Shown: in pieces, positions 35,530 through 46,543 of the stretch
Numbering within the stretch: position 1 is the first letter of the stretch
Layout: every line of letters starts with the position of its first letter
Origin: Pseudomonadota bacterium
GTDB taxonomy: Bacteria; Pseudomonadota; Alphaproteobacteria; Acetobacterales; Acetobacteraceae
Assembly (NCBI GenBank): GCA_019351895.1
Contig: JABBOH010000008.1
Span: 1-64,000 of the forward strand
Length of the DNA: 64,000 nucleotides
Reading direction: 5' to 3'
The notes under the pieces: generated by a model
The model's database searches: none
Told to the model about the DNA's origin: nothing
The model's input: the letters and a program-made list of their open reading frames with translations, nothing else
Program-made: the position numbers and the translations under genes

Positions 35530-36390
35530 TCAGGCCTCGCTCTCGCGCGGGCGGCAGACGCGGTCGAGGATCACCGCCAGCACGACGATGCAGAGACCGG
35601 ATTCGAAGCCGATATCGACGCGGACGGAGTTGAGTGCTTCGACGACCGGCACGCCGAGGCCGCCCGCGCCGACGAGCGCCGCGATCACCACCATCGAGAG
35701 GCTCAGCATGATGCATTGGGTGAGCCCGGCCATGATGGTCGGCAGCGCATGCGGCAACTCGACCTTCCACAGCAGCTGCATCTTGGAGGCACCGAAGGCC
35801 TCGCCCGCTTCGATGAGGGGCGGTGGCACGGATGCGATGCCGAGCTGGGTCAGCCGGATCGGCGCGGGCAGGGCGAAGATGATGGTCGAGATCAGGCCCG
35901 GCACGGCGCCGAGGCCGAACAGCACCAGCGTCGGGATGAGATAGACGAAGGTCGGCAGCGTCTGCATCAGGTCCAGCATCGGGCGGACGCCGACGAAAAG
36001 CCACGGACGATGGGCGCAGGCGATGCCGATGGGCACGCCGATCAGCATGCAGATGACGGTCGCGAAGATGATGAGGCTGAGCGTCTCCATCGTCGCCGTC
36101 CAGTAGCCTTGGTTGAGAATGAACAGCAGCGCCAGGATGACGAAGAGGGACAGCTTCCACGACCGGCGGAGCGCATAGGCGATGATGCCGACTGCGAGGA
36201 TCATGACGATGCTGGGGATCGCCTCGAGCACCGAGGTCAGGCCGTTGATGACGGCCGCGATGCCGTTCGAGATCGCGTCGATGAAATCCGAGCCGCTGAT
36301 GTCGTTGACGACGTTGGCGATCCAGTCGCCGAGCGGAATCTTGTGTCCCGAAACGACATTCGCGAGCTCACTGAGCATGCGGCACTCCAT
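35530..36390 (-). CDS. choW: Choline/betaine ABC transporter permease
   Basis: A 286-residue ProW/ChoW permease with about six membrane helices. The conserved transport-domain stretch DLMQTLPTFVYLIPTLVLFGLG and the EAA loop EAGEAFGASKMQLLWKVELP are clear. MECRMLSEL at 36390 or MLSEL at 36378 may be the start. It lies 92 bp downstream of choX. Confidence 0.92.
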   Translation of the reverse strand: MECRMLSELANVVSGHKIPLGDWIANVVNDISGSDFIDAISNGIAAVINGLTSVLEAIPSIVMILAVGIIAYALRRSWKLSLFVILALLFILNQGYWTATMETLSLIIFATVICMLIGVPIGIACAHRPWLFVGVRPMLDLMQTLPTFVYLIPTLVLFGLGAVPGLISTIIFALPAPIRLTQLGIASVPPPLIEAGEAFGASKMQLLWKVELPHALPTIMAGLTQCIMLSLSMVVIAALVGAGGLGVPVVEALNSVRVDIGFESGLCIVVLAVILDRVCRPRESEA

Positions 36391-36482
36391 GTTTGGTCTT
36401 CGCGCGGGGCAGAGCGGCGGCCCTGGTGGCCGCCGCGCGCGGGCGTGGGCCCGCGCAACCTATGCGCGGGCTTGGGCGACGA

Positions 36483-37454
36483 TTAGAGTCCGAGGGCCTT
36501 CTTCACAGCCGCGTCCGCGGGCTGGCTGCCGTCCTCGGTCGTGACGCCCGCGAGCCAAGGCGTCATCGCATCGGGGTTCGCCTTCAGCCACTTCGCGGCG
36601 GCGGCCGTCGGGTCCATCTTGTCATACATGATGTAGCCCATGATCTTGTTCTCCATCGGCAGCGTGAACTTCAGCTGGGTCAGGAACTTGCCGAGATTCG
36701 GGCACTCCGTGGTGTAGTCCGCGGCGGTGTTGGTATAGACGGTCGCGCCGCCGTAGTTCGGGCCGAACACCGCGTCACCGCCCGACAGATACGTCATGTC
36801 GTAGGTCGTGTTCATCGGATGCGGCTCCCAGCCCAGGAAGACGATGCCCTTGTGGTGCTTCGTCTTGCGCGAGACCTCGGCCAGCATGCCCTGCTCGCTC
36901 GACTGCACAAGGGTGAACTTGCCGAGATCGTCGGTGTTGTTCTTGATCATGCCGAGGATGAGGCGGTTGCCGTCATTGCCCGGCTCGATGCCGTAGATCT
37001 TGCCGTCGAGCTGCTTGTAGAACTTGTGGATGTCCTGGAAGGACTTCAGGCCCTCGTTATAGAGGTAGGTCGGAACGGCGAGGGTGTATTTGGCACCTTC
37101 GAGATTGGGGCCGACGACATCGACGGTCTTGTTCGCCAGGTACGGCTTGATGTTGTCGCTCATCGTGGGCATCCAGTTGCCCAGGAAGACGTCGATCTTC
37201 TTGTCCTTCATCTCCTGATAGGTGACGGGGACGGACAGCATATCGGTCGTCGGATTATAGCCGAGCGCCTTCAGGATGAAGGTCGCGGTGCCCGTCGTGG
37301 CGCTGATGTCGGTCCATCCGACGTTCGAGAACGTCACGTTGTGGCAGGCGGGCTTTTCGGATGCCGCCGCCTGCGCCGTGCCGGCGCCGAGCCCCGCTGC
37401 GCCCGCGAGCAGACCGATGGCCGCCACGGCCTTGAGAAGATGTCTACGCATCAT
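36483..37454 (-). CDS. choX: Choline ABC transporter substrate-binding protein
   Basis: A 323-residue ChoX-type binding protein. The signal peptide MMRRHLLKAVAAIGLLAG ends near TAQAA. The mature part starts ACHNVTFSNVGWTDISATT and includes VFLGNWMPTM, GIEPGNDGNR and FLGWEPHPMN, whose aromatic residues form the quaternary-amine box in this family. The ATG at 37454 follows AAGGGA; the long upstream extension lacks a signal. A 320-bp region separates it from divergent betI-betB. Confidence 0.93.
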   Translation of the reverse strand: MMRRHLLKAVAAIGLLAGAAGLGAGTAQAAASEKPACHNVTFSNVGWTDISATTGTATFILKALGYNPTTDMLSVPVTYQEMKDKKIDVFLGNWMPTMSDNIKPYLANKTVDVVGPNLEGAKYTLAVPTYLYNEGLKSFQDIHKFYKQLDGKIYGIEPGNDGNRLILGMIKNNTDDLGKFTLVQSSEQGMLAEVSRKTKHHKGIVFLGWEPHPMNTTYDMTYLSGGDAVFGPNYGGATVYTNTAADYTTECPNLGKFLTQLKFTLPMENKIMGYIMYDKMDPTAAAAKWLKANPDAMTPWLAGVTTEDGSQPADAAVKKALGL

Positions 37455-37700
37455 GCGATTCCCTTGTTCGTCTTCTGCGATCCGAGGGCTCCGGACAGGA
37501 AGCCTCCCGATCTGAATGGAGTTGGACGCCCGGCACGAGCCGTAAGTTGAACATACTTTCAATGTTTGGTTTTGGTCACGCATTTTTATGGCCATCGACC
37601 ATGAAAGTTGCGCCGAAAAAGCGCGGTTCCGCATGGTTTGCTCCATTATAGGGCAACAGGTGCCCAATATCGAACCTCGTAACGCCCTGGCGTTTCGTTC

Positions 37701-37720
37701 TTGATTGCACGTTCAAGCAA
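37701..37720. promoter_or_regulatory. Candidate BetI operator
   Basis: TTGATTGCACGTTCAAGCAA differs at two positions from the perfect palindrome TTGATTGAACGTTCAATCAA, which I recall as the BetI-type operator. It lies 54 bp before the proposed betI start, between the divergent choX and bet genes. A looser pair TTGAA-N6-TTCAA occurs at 37547-37562 nearer choX. Confidence 0.55.
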
Positions 37721-37773
37721 TCATAGAGTGCGTGCCACGGCGCTGGGGCCGGAACTCACGGGTGGAGAGCCGC

Positions 37774-39866
<2,093 letters not shown>

Positions 39867-39867
<1 letters not shown>

Positions 39868-41522
39868 TGGAGAGCTTCGACTACGTCATCGTGGGTGCCG
39901 GTTCGGCCGGCTGCGTGCTCGCCAACCGGCTGACAGAGGATGGCAAGAACAGCGTTCTGCTGCTCGAATACGGCGGCTCCGACAGATCCATCTTCATCCA
40001 GATGCCGGCGGCACTCTCGATCCCGATGAACCGCGCCCAATACAACTGGTTCTACGAGACGGAGCCCGAGCCGCATCTCGGCGGCCGGCGCATGCACACG
40101 CCGCGCGGCAAGGTGCTGGGCGGGTCGTCCTCCATCAACGGCATGGTCTATGTGCGCGGCAACGCGATGGACTTCGAGGGCTGGGAGCAGTCGGGCGCGC
40201 GGGGCTGGGGCTACCGCCATGTGCTGCCCTATTTCCGCCGGGCCGAAACGCGCGAGGAGGGCGGCGACGAATATCGCGGCGCGGAGGGTCCGCTCCACAC
40301 CTCCTACGGCCCGATGACCAATCCGCTCTACCGCGCCTGGGTCGAGGCGGCGAAGCAGGCGGGCTATCCCGAGACCGAGGACATCAACGGCTACCAGCAG
40401 GAGGGCTTCGGCCGGATGGACATGACCGTCCGCCGTGGCCAGCGCTGGAGCGCGGCCAACGCCTATCTGAAGCCCGCCATGAATCGCGGCAATCTCGAGA
40501 TCCGCAGCGAGGCGCTGGCGACGGCGATCCTGCTGGAGGGCCGCCGCGCCGTCGGGGTGCGCTATCGCCGCGCGGGCACGGAAACCGAGGTCGGCGCGCG
40601 GCGCGAGGTCATCCTCTGCGGCGGGCCGATCAACTCGCCGCAGCTGCTCAAGCTATCCGGGATCGGGCCCGCGTCGGAATTGCGCGAGCACGGCATCGCG
40701 GTCGCGGGCGATCTGCCGGGCGTCGGCGAGAACCTGCAGGACCATCTGGAGTTCTATTTCCAGGTCGCGGTGACGCAGCCGATCACGCTGTTCTCGGCGC
40801 AGTCGCTGGTCGCCAAGGGGCTGATCGGCGCGCGCTGGGTGCTGCGCCGCGACGGGCTCGGCGCCACCAACCATTTCGAGACCTGCGGTTTCATCCGCAG
40901 CCGCGCCGGCATCCGCTACCCCGATATCCAGTATCATTTCCTGCCGCTCGCCATCTCCTATGACGGCAACAGCCTTGCCACCGAGCACGGGATGCAGGCG
41001 CATGTCGGGCCGATGCGCTCCAAAAGCCGGGGCTGGGTGCGGCTGCGTTCGATCGACCCCTTGGACAAGCCGCGCGTCTTCTTCAACTATCTGAGCCACC
41101 CGGACGACCGGGAGGAGATGCGCGCCTGCGTGCGCCTCACGCGGGAGATCTTCGCGCAGCCCGCCTTCGCGCCCTATCGCGGGCGGGAGATCCAGCCCGG
41201 CGCGGATGTCGTGACCGACGACGCCATCGACGCCTTCGTCGCCGCCAAGGTCGAGAGCGCCTATCACCCCTCCTGCACCTGTAAAATGGGCGACCCGTCC
41301 GACCCGATGGCGGTGGTCGACCCCGAGACGCGCGTGATCGGCTTCGAGGGTCTGCGGGTCGTCGACAGTTCCATCATGCCGCAAGTGACGACGGGCAATC
41401 TGAATGCGCCGACGATCATGATCGGGGAGAAGGCGGCGGACCACATCCTCGGCCGCCCGATGCTGGCGCCGTCGAACGCGCCGTACTACACGGCCCCGAA
41501 TTGGGAGACCGCGCAACGCTGA
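39867..41522 (+). CDS. betA: Choline dehydrogenase
   Basis: A 551-residue GMC flavoprotein oxidising choline to betaine aldehyde (and possibly on to betaine) at the inner membrane. The FAD site GAGSAGC is near residues 10-16, then GKVLGGSSSINGMVYVRG, and the C-terminal YHPSCTCKMG with catalytic His and GNLNAPTIMIGEKAAD. Its ATG overlaps the betB stop (TGATG), so it is coupled to the fusion gene. The pair converts imported choline into the osmolyte betaine. Confidence 0.95.
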
Positions 41523-41537
41523 CGGCCCCCGTTCGGG

Positions 41538-42413
41538 TCAGGCGGCGAAGCGCTTGGCGATGATCCGCCCGACCCCGGCGATCGTGGCGTTCTGTCGCGG
41601 CATCGGCGCGGGCGAGTTGCTGTAATAGACCGTCGCCAGGATCGGCGCGCCCTGCGGCCGCAGAATCATGCCGATGTCGTTGCGCGTGCCGTTGTCCCCC
41701 GAGCCCGACTTGTCGGCGACCCGCCAATCCTCCGGCAACCCGGCCTTGAGCAGAGGCCCGGTGATCGTGCCCGCCAGCATCCAATCCTCCAGCTGCCGGC
41801 GGGACGCTTCGGTCAGGGCAGCGCCCAGCAGCACGGCATGGAGATCGCCCAGCATGGCGTTCGGAGATGTCGTGTCGCGCGGGTCGCCGGCGATCGCGGT
41901 GTTAAGGGCCGGCTCCGTCCGGTCGAGGCGGGAGACGCCGTCGCCGATGGAGCGCGCATAGCGCGTCCAGCCAGCGGGGCCGCCGATCTGTGCCAGCAGC
42001 AGGTTCGCCGCCGTGTTGTCGCTCCATTGCAGCGCCGCCGCGCAAAGCGCCCCCAAGGTCATGGAGCCCTCCGCCAGATGCGCCCGCGTGATGGGCGCGT
42101 AGGACAAGAGATCGCTCGCGCCATAGGGAACCCGCTGCTCCAGGTGCAACTCGCCCTGGTCGACGCGGGCAAGCACGGCGGCTGCGGTCACGACCTTATA
42201 GGTGCTGCACATGGGAAACCGCTCGGCGGCCCGGTAGCCGAACCTGCGGCCCGATCCCGTATCGAAGGCAGCGACTCCGAGACGCCCCCCGTTCGCGGCT
42301 TCCAGCGCGGCGAGAGCCGCCTCGGTCGCTGCGTTCGCGCGATGCGGATGGGCGGCCCAGACCGCAGCCGCGGCGCTGGTCCAGACGAAAGAGCGGCGGG
42401 TCACGGGGGGCAT
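41538..42413 (-). CDS. Class A beta-lactamase
   Basis: A 291-residue serine beta-lactamase with an export signal TRRSFVWTSAAAAVWAAHPHRANA (about residues 5-28, Tat-like). All class A motifs are present: STYK (Ser70-Lys73), SDN (130-132), E-x-x-LN (TEPALN, Glu166) and KSG (234-236). Residue 69 is Cys, but the position equivalent to 238 is Gly, so the Cys69-Cys238 bridge of carbapenemases is absent. It lies 15 bp from betA, convergent. Spectrum cannot be predicted; it is probably a chromosomal housekeeping enzyme, with no mobile signs nearby. Confidence 0.92.
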   Translation of the reverse strand: MPPVTRRSFVWTSAAAAVWAAHPHRANAATEAALAALEAANGGRLGVAAFDTGSGRRFGYRAAERFPMCSTYKVVTAAAVLARVDQGELHLEQRVPYGASDLLSYAPITRAHLAEGSMTLGALCAAALQWSDNTAANLLLAQIGGPAGWTRYARSIGDGVSRLDRTEPALNTAIAGDPRDTTSPNAMLGDLHAVLLGAALTEASRRQLEDWMLAGTITGPLLKAGLPEDWRVADKSGSGDNGTRNDIGMILRPQGAPILATVYYSNSPAPMPRQNATIAGVGRIIAKRFAA

Positions 42414-42596
42414 GATCGACCTTTCCCAAGGCGTTGGTGAGCGTCGTCGCCGGCGGGTCTCGTCCGGCGGACATGACATAGCCGCTCGGGCGCCACAGGT
42501 GAAATCCTGCGGCCGGCGCGGCTGCCCCCCTGGCGAACCGGGTGCGGGCTGGGGCAGAACAGCAGGCAGGCGCGATGTGGCGCAAAGCAGGTGGTC

Positions 42597-42998
42597 ATGT
42601 CAGTTCTCGCCTACATCACCGGTCTCCTGGTTTTCCTGGTGCTCGATGCGATCTGGCTCGCCCTGATGGGGCCGAGCTATCGCGCGGTCATGGGCGACAT
42701 GCTGGCGCCCACCGTCCGCCTCGCCCCGGCTGGGGTGTTCTATGTCGTCGACATGCTGGGCATCATGATCTTCGTCGCCCGGCCCGGGGCGCGGAACGGC
42801 GCGGCCTGGGTCGTCGCGCACGGCGCGCTTTTCGGCCTGTTCACCTACGCGACCTATGATCTGACGAACTACGCGGTGCTCAAGAACTGGAGCCTCGGCC
42901 TCACGCTCGAGGATATCGTCTGGGGCATGGTCGTCACCGCGATCGTCTCGACGGTCGCTTGGGCGGTCGTGCGGGATCGTGGGCGCCGCCGGCGGTAG
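42597..42998 (+). CDS. DUF2177 family membrane protein
   Basis: A 133-residue protein with four predicted membrane helices. LDAIWLALMGPSYR near the N-terminus and LFGLFTYATYDLTNYAVLKNW are diagnostic of DUF2177. The function is unknown. AGCAGGTGG lies before the ATG at 42597. Confidence 0.88.
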   Translation: MSVLAYITGLLVFLVLDAIWLALMGPSYRAVMGDMLAPTVRLAPAGVFYVVDMLGIMIFVARPGARNGAAWVVAHGALFGLFTYATYDLTNYAVLKNWSLGLTLEDIVWGMVVTAIVSTVAWAVVRDRGRRRR

Positions 42999-43193
42999 GA
43001 CGCGCGCCGCCGTCCCGACGGCTGGGGGTCTCCCGGCCTTCGCCTTAAGGCGGATGGCTTTTCGATGCGATTGCGCAATCGGAGCAGCTCCGTCAATCTC
43101 CCGCCGCCATCACGACATTTCGTGAGGCTATCCGCGGCTGGCGGTACCGGCTTGGATGGCGGGAGGGGGATTGCGACCGTGTTGGAGACGGAT

Positions 43194-43922
43194 ATGCAAC
43201 GCCGTCTGGCAGCCGAGTTCTTCGGCACCTTCTGGCTGGTATTCGGCGGCTGCGGCGCCGCCATCTTTTCCGCCGCATTCCCTCAGCTCGGCATCGGCTT
43301 CGTCGGCGTCGCCTTCGCTTTCGGGCTCACCGTTCTCAGCATGGCCTATGCGGTGGGCCACATCTCCGGCGGCCACTTCAACCCGGCGGTGACGCTCGGC
43401 CTGTGGGCCGCGGGCCGCTGCGACAACAAGCATGTGCTGCCCTACATCATCGTGCAGGTGCTCGGCGCGATCATCGCCTCCGCGGCGCTCTACATCATCG
43501 CCTCCGGCCAGCCCGGCTGGACCCCGCACGGCTTCGCGGCGAACGGCTACGGCGCGCTGAGCCCCGGCAAGTTCGCCATGCCCGCCTGCTTCTTCGCGGA
43601 ATTCCTGCTGACGTTCTTTTTCCTGATAATCATCATCGGCACGACCTCCAAGGGCGCGGCCAGCGGCTTCGCCGGCATTCCCATCGGCCTCGCCCTGACG
43701 CTCATTCACCTCATTTCGATCCCGATCACCAACACCTCGGTCAATCCGGCACGCAGCACCGGGCCGGCCCTGTTCGCGGGCGGCGCCTATACCGCGCAGC
43801 TCTGGCTGTTCTGGATCGCCCCGATCCTGGGCGCGATGGCGGCGGGCGCTCTCGCGCGCGCCCTGTGGGAGCCCATCACCATCACCGAGACGATCGTCAT
43901 CGAGGAGACGCGCGCCGCCTGA
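43194..43922 (+). CDS. aqpZ: Aquaporin Z
   Basis: A 242-residue MIP channel with six helices and two half-helices carrying the NPA motifs (HFNPAVT near residue 62 and SVNPARS near 186). The selectivity filter fits water channels: Phe in the AEFFGTF helix, His in LIHLIS and Arg after the second NPA. It allows rapid water flow across the inner membrane under osmotic shift. The ATG at 43194 gives [13 protein letters not shown]; upstream starts are unlikely. Confidence 0.93.
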   Translation: MQRRLAAEFFGTFWLVFGGCGAAIFSAAFPQLGIGFVGVAFAFGLTVLSMAYAVGHISGGHFNPAVTLGLWAAGRCDNKHVLPYIIVQVLGAIIASAALYIIASGQPGWTPHGFAANGYGALSPGKFAMPACFFAEFLLTFFFLIIIIGTTSKGAASGFAGIPIGLALTLIHLISIPITNTSVNPARSTGPALFAGGAYTAQLWLFWIAPILGAMAAGALARALWEPITITETIVIEETRAA

Positions 43923-43925
43923 TGT

Positions 43926-44870
43926 TCATTCCGCTTCCAGTTTGCGGCGCGCCTCGTCGGCCGCCACCTTCCGGCCGTCCGCGTCCGCTTGCGGAAACTT
44001 TGGATCGAGCGCCTCCAGCGTCTCGCGCATCAGCGCCGCCACCAGCAGCCGCGCCACCCATTTGTGATCGGCCGGGATGACGTACCAGGGCGCGTGGACG
44101 GCGGCCGTCGCGGCGATCGCCTGCTCATAGGCGGTCTGGTAGCGATCCCAGAGCGCCCGCTCGGAGAGATCGGCGGGATCGAACTTCCAGATCTTGTCGG
44201 GCCTGTGCAGCCGCCGCAGGAAGCGCTGCCGCTGCTCCTCGCGCGAGATGTGCAGGAAGACCTTCCGCACCACGATCCCCTGGCGGTCGAGGTAGCGCTC
44301 ATGCGCGGCGATGTCCTCCAGCCGCCCGTGCCAGATGCGTTCGGTCACGTCAGGCGCGGGGAGGCGCTCGGCCGCGAGCAGTTCCGGGTGGAGGCGGGTG
44401 ATCAGCACCTCCTCGTAGTAGCTGCGGTTGAAGACGCCGATCTCGCCCCGCAGCGGCAGCGCCTGGGAGGTGCGGCGGAGGAAATCCTGCCCGAGTTCAT
44501 CGCGCGTCGGCGACTTGAAGGAGGCGACGCGCAGCCCGCCCGGGTCGATGCCCCGGAAGACGTGCCGGATCGTGCTGTCCTTGCCGCCCGCATCCATCGA
44601 CTGCAGCACGAGCACCACCCCCCAGCGCCGCTCGGCGAAGAGGCGCGCCTGCAGCCCCGCGAGCGCGCGGCATTCGGCCGCCAGGGCCTTCGCGCCGGAC
44701 GCCTTGTCGAGGTCCGGGATGCGGCTGTCCGTGGCGCGCTGGCTGAAGCCGGGGGGCGTGCGGTCGTTGAGGCGGCAGCCGGTCAGGAGGTCGCGGTACG
44801 TCTTGGTGATGAGCCTTCTCCTCTGGCAGTCGCACGGCCGAGCGGGACTGGCGGCGGCGCGGCGCGCCAT
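43926..44870 (-). CDS. Polyphosphate kinase 2 family protein
   Basis: About 314 residues of a PPK2-type enzyme that moves phosphate between polyphosphate and nucleotides. Walker A-like SMDAGGKDSTIRHVF is near residue 95, then NRSYYEEVLITRLHPE and the lid-region RPDKIWKFDPADLSER. The start is uncertain: the ATG at 44870 is used, but the conserved part begins only near residue 40 and ATG at 44894 is possible. Its 5' end lies close to the divergent photolyase start. The C-terminus faces aqpZ 3 bp away. Confidence 0.85.
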   Translation of the reverse strand: MARRAAASPARPCDCQRRRLITKTYRDLLTGCRLNDRTPPGFSQRATDSRIPDLDKASGAKALAAECRALAGLQARLFAERRWGVVLVLQSMDAGGKDSTIRHVFRGIDPGGLRVASFKSPTRDELGQDFLRRTSQALPLRGEIGVFNRSYYEEVLITRLHPELLAAERLPAPDVTERIWHGRLEDIAAHERYLDRQGIVVRKVFLHISREEQRQRFLRRLHRPDKIWKFDPADLSERALWDRYQTAYEQAIAATAAVHAPWYVIPADHKWVARLLVAALMRETLEALDPKFPQADADGRKVAADEARRKLEAE

Positions 44871-44884
44871 CCTATATCCAGGGA

Positions 44885-46435
44885 ATGGCGACAAAGCGAA
44901 GGCCGAGCATAAGATTGATCCTGGGCGACCAGCTGTCGCGCGGCATCTCCAGCCTTTCGGACGCCGACCCGAAGCGCGACATCGTGCTGCTCGCCGAAGT
45001 CGCGGACGAGACGCGCTATGTGCCGCATCATCCGAAGAAGATAGCCTTCATCTTCTCGGCCATGCGCCATTTCGCGGCGGAGCTGCGGGCCGAGGGCTTC
45101 AAGGTCGACTACGTGACGCTGGATGACCCGGCCAATACCGGCGCCTTCGGCTCGGAACTCGCGCGCGCGGTCGCGCGGCACGGCGCGGGCTCGGCCGTCG
45201 TGACCCATCCGGGGGAGTGGCGCGTGCTGCATGCGATGCAGGGGTGGGAGGATGAGGCGCGCGTGCCGGTGGAGATCCGCGCCGACGAGCGTTTCTTCTG
45301 CGCGCTGCCGCAGTTCCGCCAATGGGCGGAGGGGCGGCGGCAGCTGCGGATGGAATTCTTCTACCGGGAAATGCGGCGCGGCACCGGCATCCTCATGGAT
45401 GCGGATGGCGAGCCCGTGGGCGGGCGCTGGAACTTCGACGCCGAGAACCGCAAGGCAGTGCCGGCGCGGCTCGATATGCCGCCGGCCTTCTTCGTCTCCC
45501 CGGACGCCGTCACCAAGGAGGTGCTGAGCCTCGTCGCGGCGCGCTTCCCAGACAATTTCGGGACGCTGGAGGGCTTCGACTACGCCGTGACGGCGGCCGA
45601 TGCGCGGCGCGCACTCGCCCATTTCATCGACCACGCGCTGCCCTCCTTCGGCGACTACCAGGATGCGATGCGGCAGGGCGAGGACCGGCTGTTCCACTCG
45701 GTCCTCTCGCCCTACCTCAATGCCGGGCTGCTCGATCCGCGCGCGGTCTGCGAAGCCGCCGAGACCGCCTGGCGGCAGGGGCTCGCGCCGCTCAACGCGG
45801 TCGAGGGGTTCATCCGCCAGATTCTCGGCTGGCGCGAATATGTCCGCGGCATCTACTGGCTGAAGATGCCGGACTACGCGCATACGAACCGGCTCGGCGC
45901 CTACCGGTCCCTGCCGGGGCTCTACTGGGGCGCGCCGACCGGGATGAACTGCCTGCACCAATGCGTCGACCAGACGCGGCGGCTGGCGCATGCCCATCAC
46001 ATCCAGCGGCTGATGGTGACGGGCAATTTCGCGCTGCTCATCGGCGCCCGCCCGTCCGAGGTCGCGGAGTGGTATCTCGCCGTCTATATCGACGCCTATG
46101 AGTGGGTGGAACTGCCCAACGTCCACGGCATGGTGCTCTATGCCGATGGCGGCTATCTCGGCTCGAAACCTTATGCGGCCAGCGGCAAATACATCGACCG
46201 CATGTCCGACTACTGCCGGAATTGCCGCTACGACGTGAAGCAGACGGTCGGGCCGCGCGCCTGTCCGTTCAACTTCCTCTACTGGAACTTCCTGATCGAG
46301 AACGCGCCGCAGCTGCGCTCCAATCAGCGGATGGCGATGATCTACGCCTCGATGGAGCGGATGGACGAGGTGAAGCGCGCCGCGATCCAGGATCAGGCGG
46401 CGCGTTTTCTCGGTGAGCTGACGACGGAATACTGA
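44885..46435 (+). CDS. phrB: Fe-S cluster-containing cryptochrome/(6-4) photolyase
   Basis: A 516-residue protein of the FeS-BCP group (bacterial cryptochrome and (6-4) photolyase). RLILGDQLS near residue 10 and the C-terminal FAD part HHIQRLMVTGNFALL and GYLGSKPYAASGKYI are diagnostic. Cysteines for a [4Fe-4S] cluster are at GMNCLHQC and in YCRNC and RACPFN near the C-terminus. It repairs (6-4) photoproducts using light and a lumazine antenna in relatives. It is followed by repeats and the convergent galM gene. Confidence 0.92.
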   Translation: MATKRRPSIRLILGDQLSRGISSLSDADPKRDIVLLAEVADETRYVPHHPKKIAFIFSAMRHFAAELRAEGFKVDYVTLDDPANTGAFGSELARAVARHGAGSAVVTHPGEWRVLHAMQGWEDEARVPVEIRADERFFCALPQFRQWAEGRRQLRMEFFYREMRRGTGILMDADGEPVGGRWNFDAENRKAVPARLDMPPAFFVSPDAVTKEVLSLVAARFPDNFGTLEGFDYAVTAADARRALAHFIDHALPSFGDYQDAMRQGEDRLFHSVLSPYLNAGLLDPRAVCEAAETAWRQGLAPLNAVEGFIRQILGWREYVRGIYWLKMPDYAHTNRLGAYRSLPGLYWGAPTGMNCLHQCVDQTRRLAHAHHIQRLMVTGNFALLIGARPSEVAEWYLAVYIDAYEWVELPNVHGMVLYADGGYLGSKPYAASGKYIDRMSDYCRNCRYDVKQTVGPRACPFNFLYWNFLIENAPQLRSNQRMAMIYASMERMDEVKRAAIQDQAARFLGELTTEY

Positions 46436-46448
46436 GGGCCGGACCGGG

Positions 46449-46543
46449 CTCAGCCCCGGTCGGTCTTGAACCAGAGACCAGGCTCTCAGCCCCGGTCGGT
46501 CTTGAAGCCCCAGACCGGGCTCTCAGCCCCGGTCGGTCTTGAA
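46449..46543. repeat. Three tandem copies of the galM 3' end
   Basis: CTCAGCCCCGGTCGGTCTTG (plus AA) recurs at 46449-46470, 46485-46506 and 46522-46543, 36-37 bp apart. Read leftward each copy encodes FKTDRG followed by a stop; the rightmost copy (46522-46543) is the functional end of galM and the other two lie beyond its stop codon. Confidence 0.9.

Noticed and set aside
37547-37562. Second BetI operator TTGAA-N6-TTCAA before choX
   Set aside because: The spacing differs from the better site at 37701 and the arms are only 5 bp; could occur by chance.
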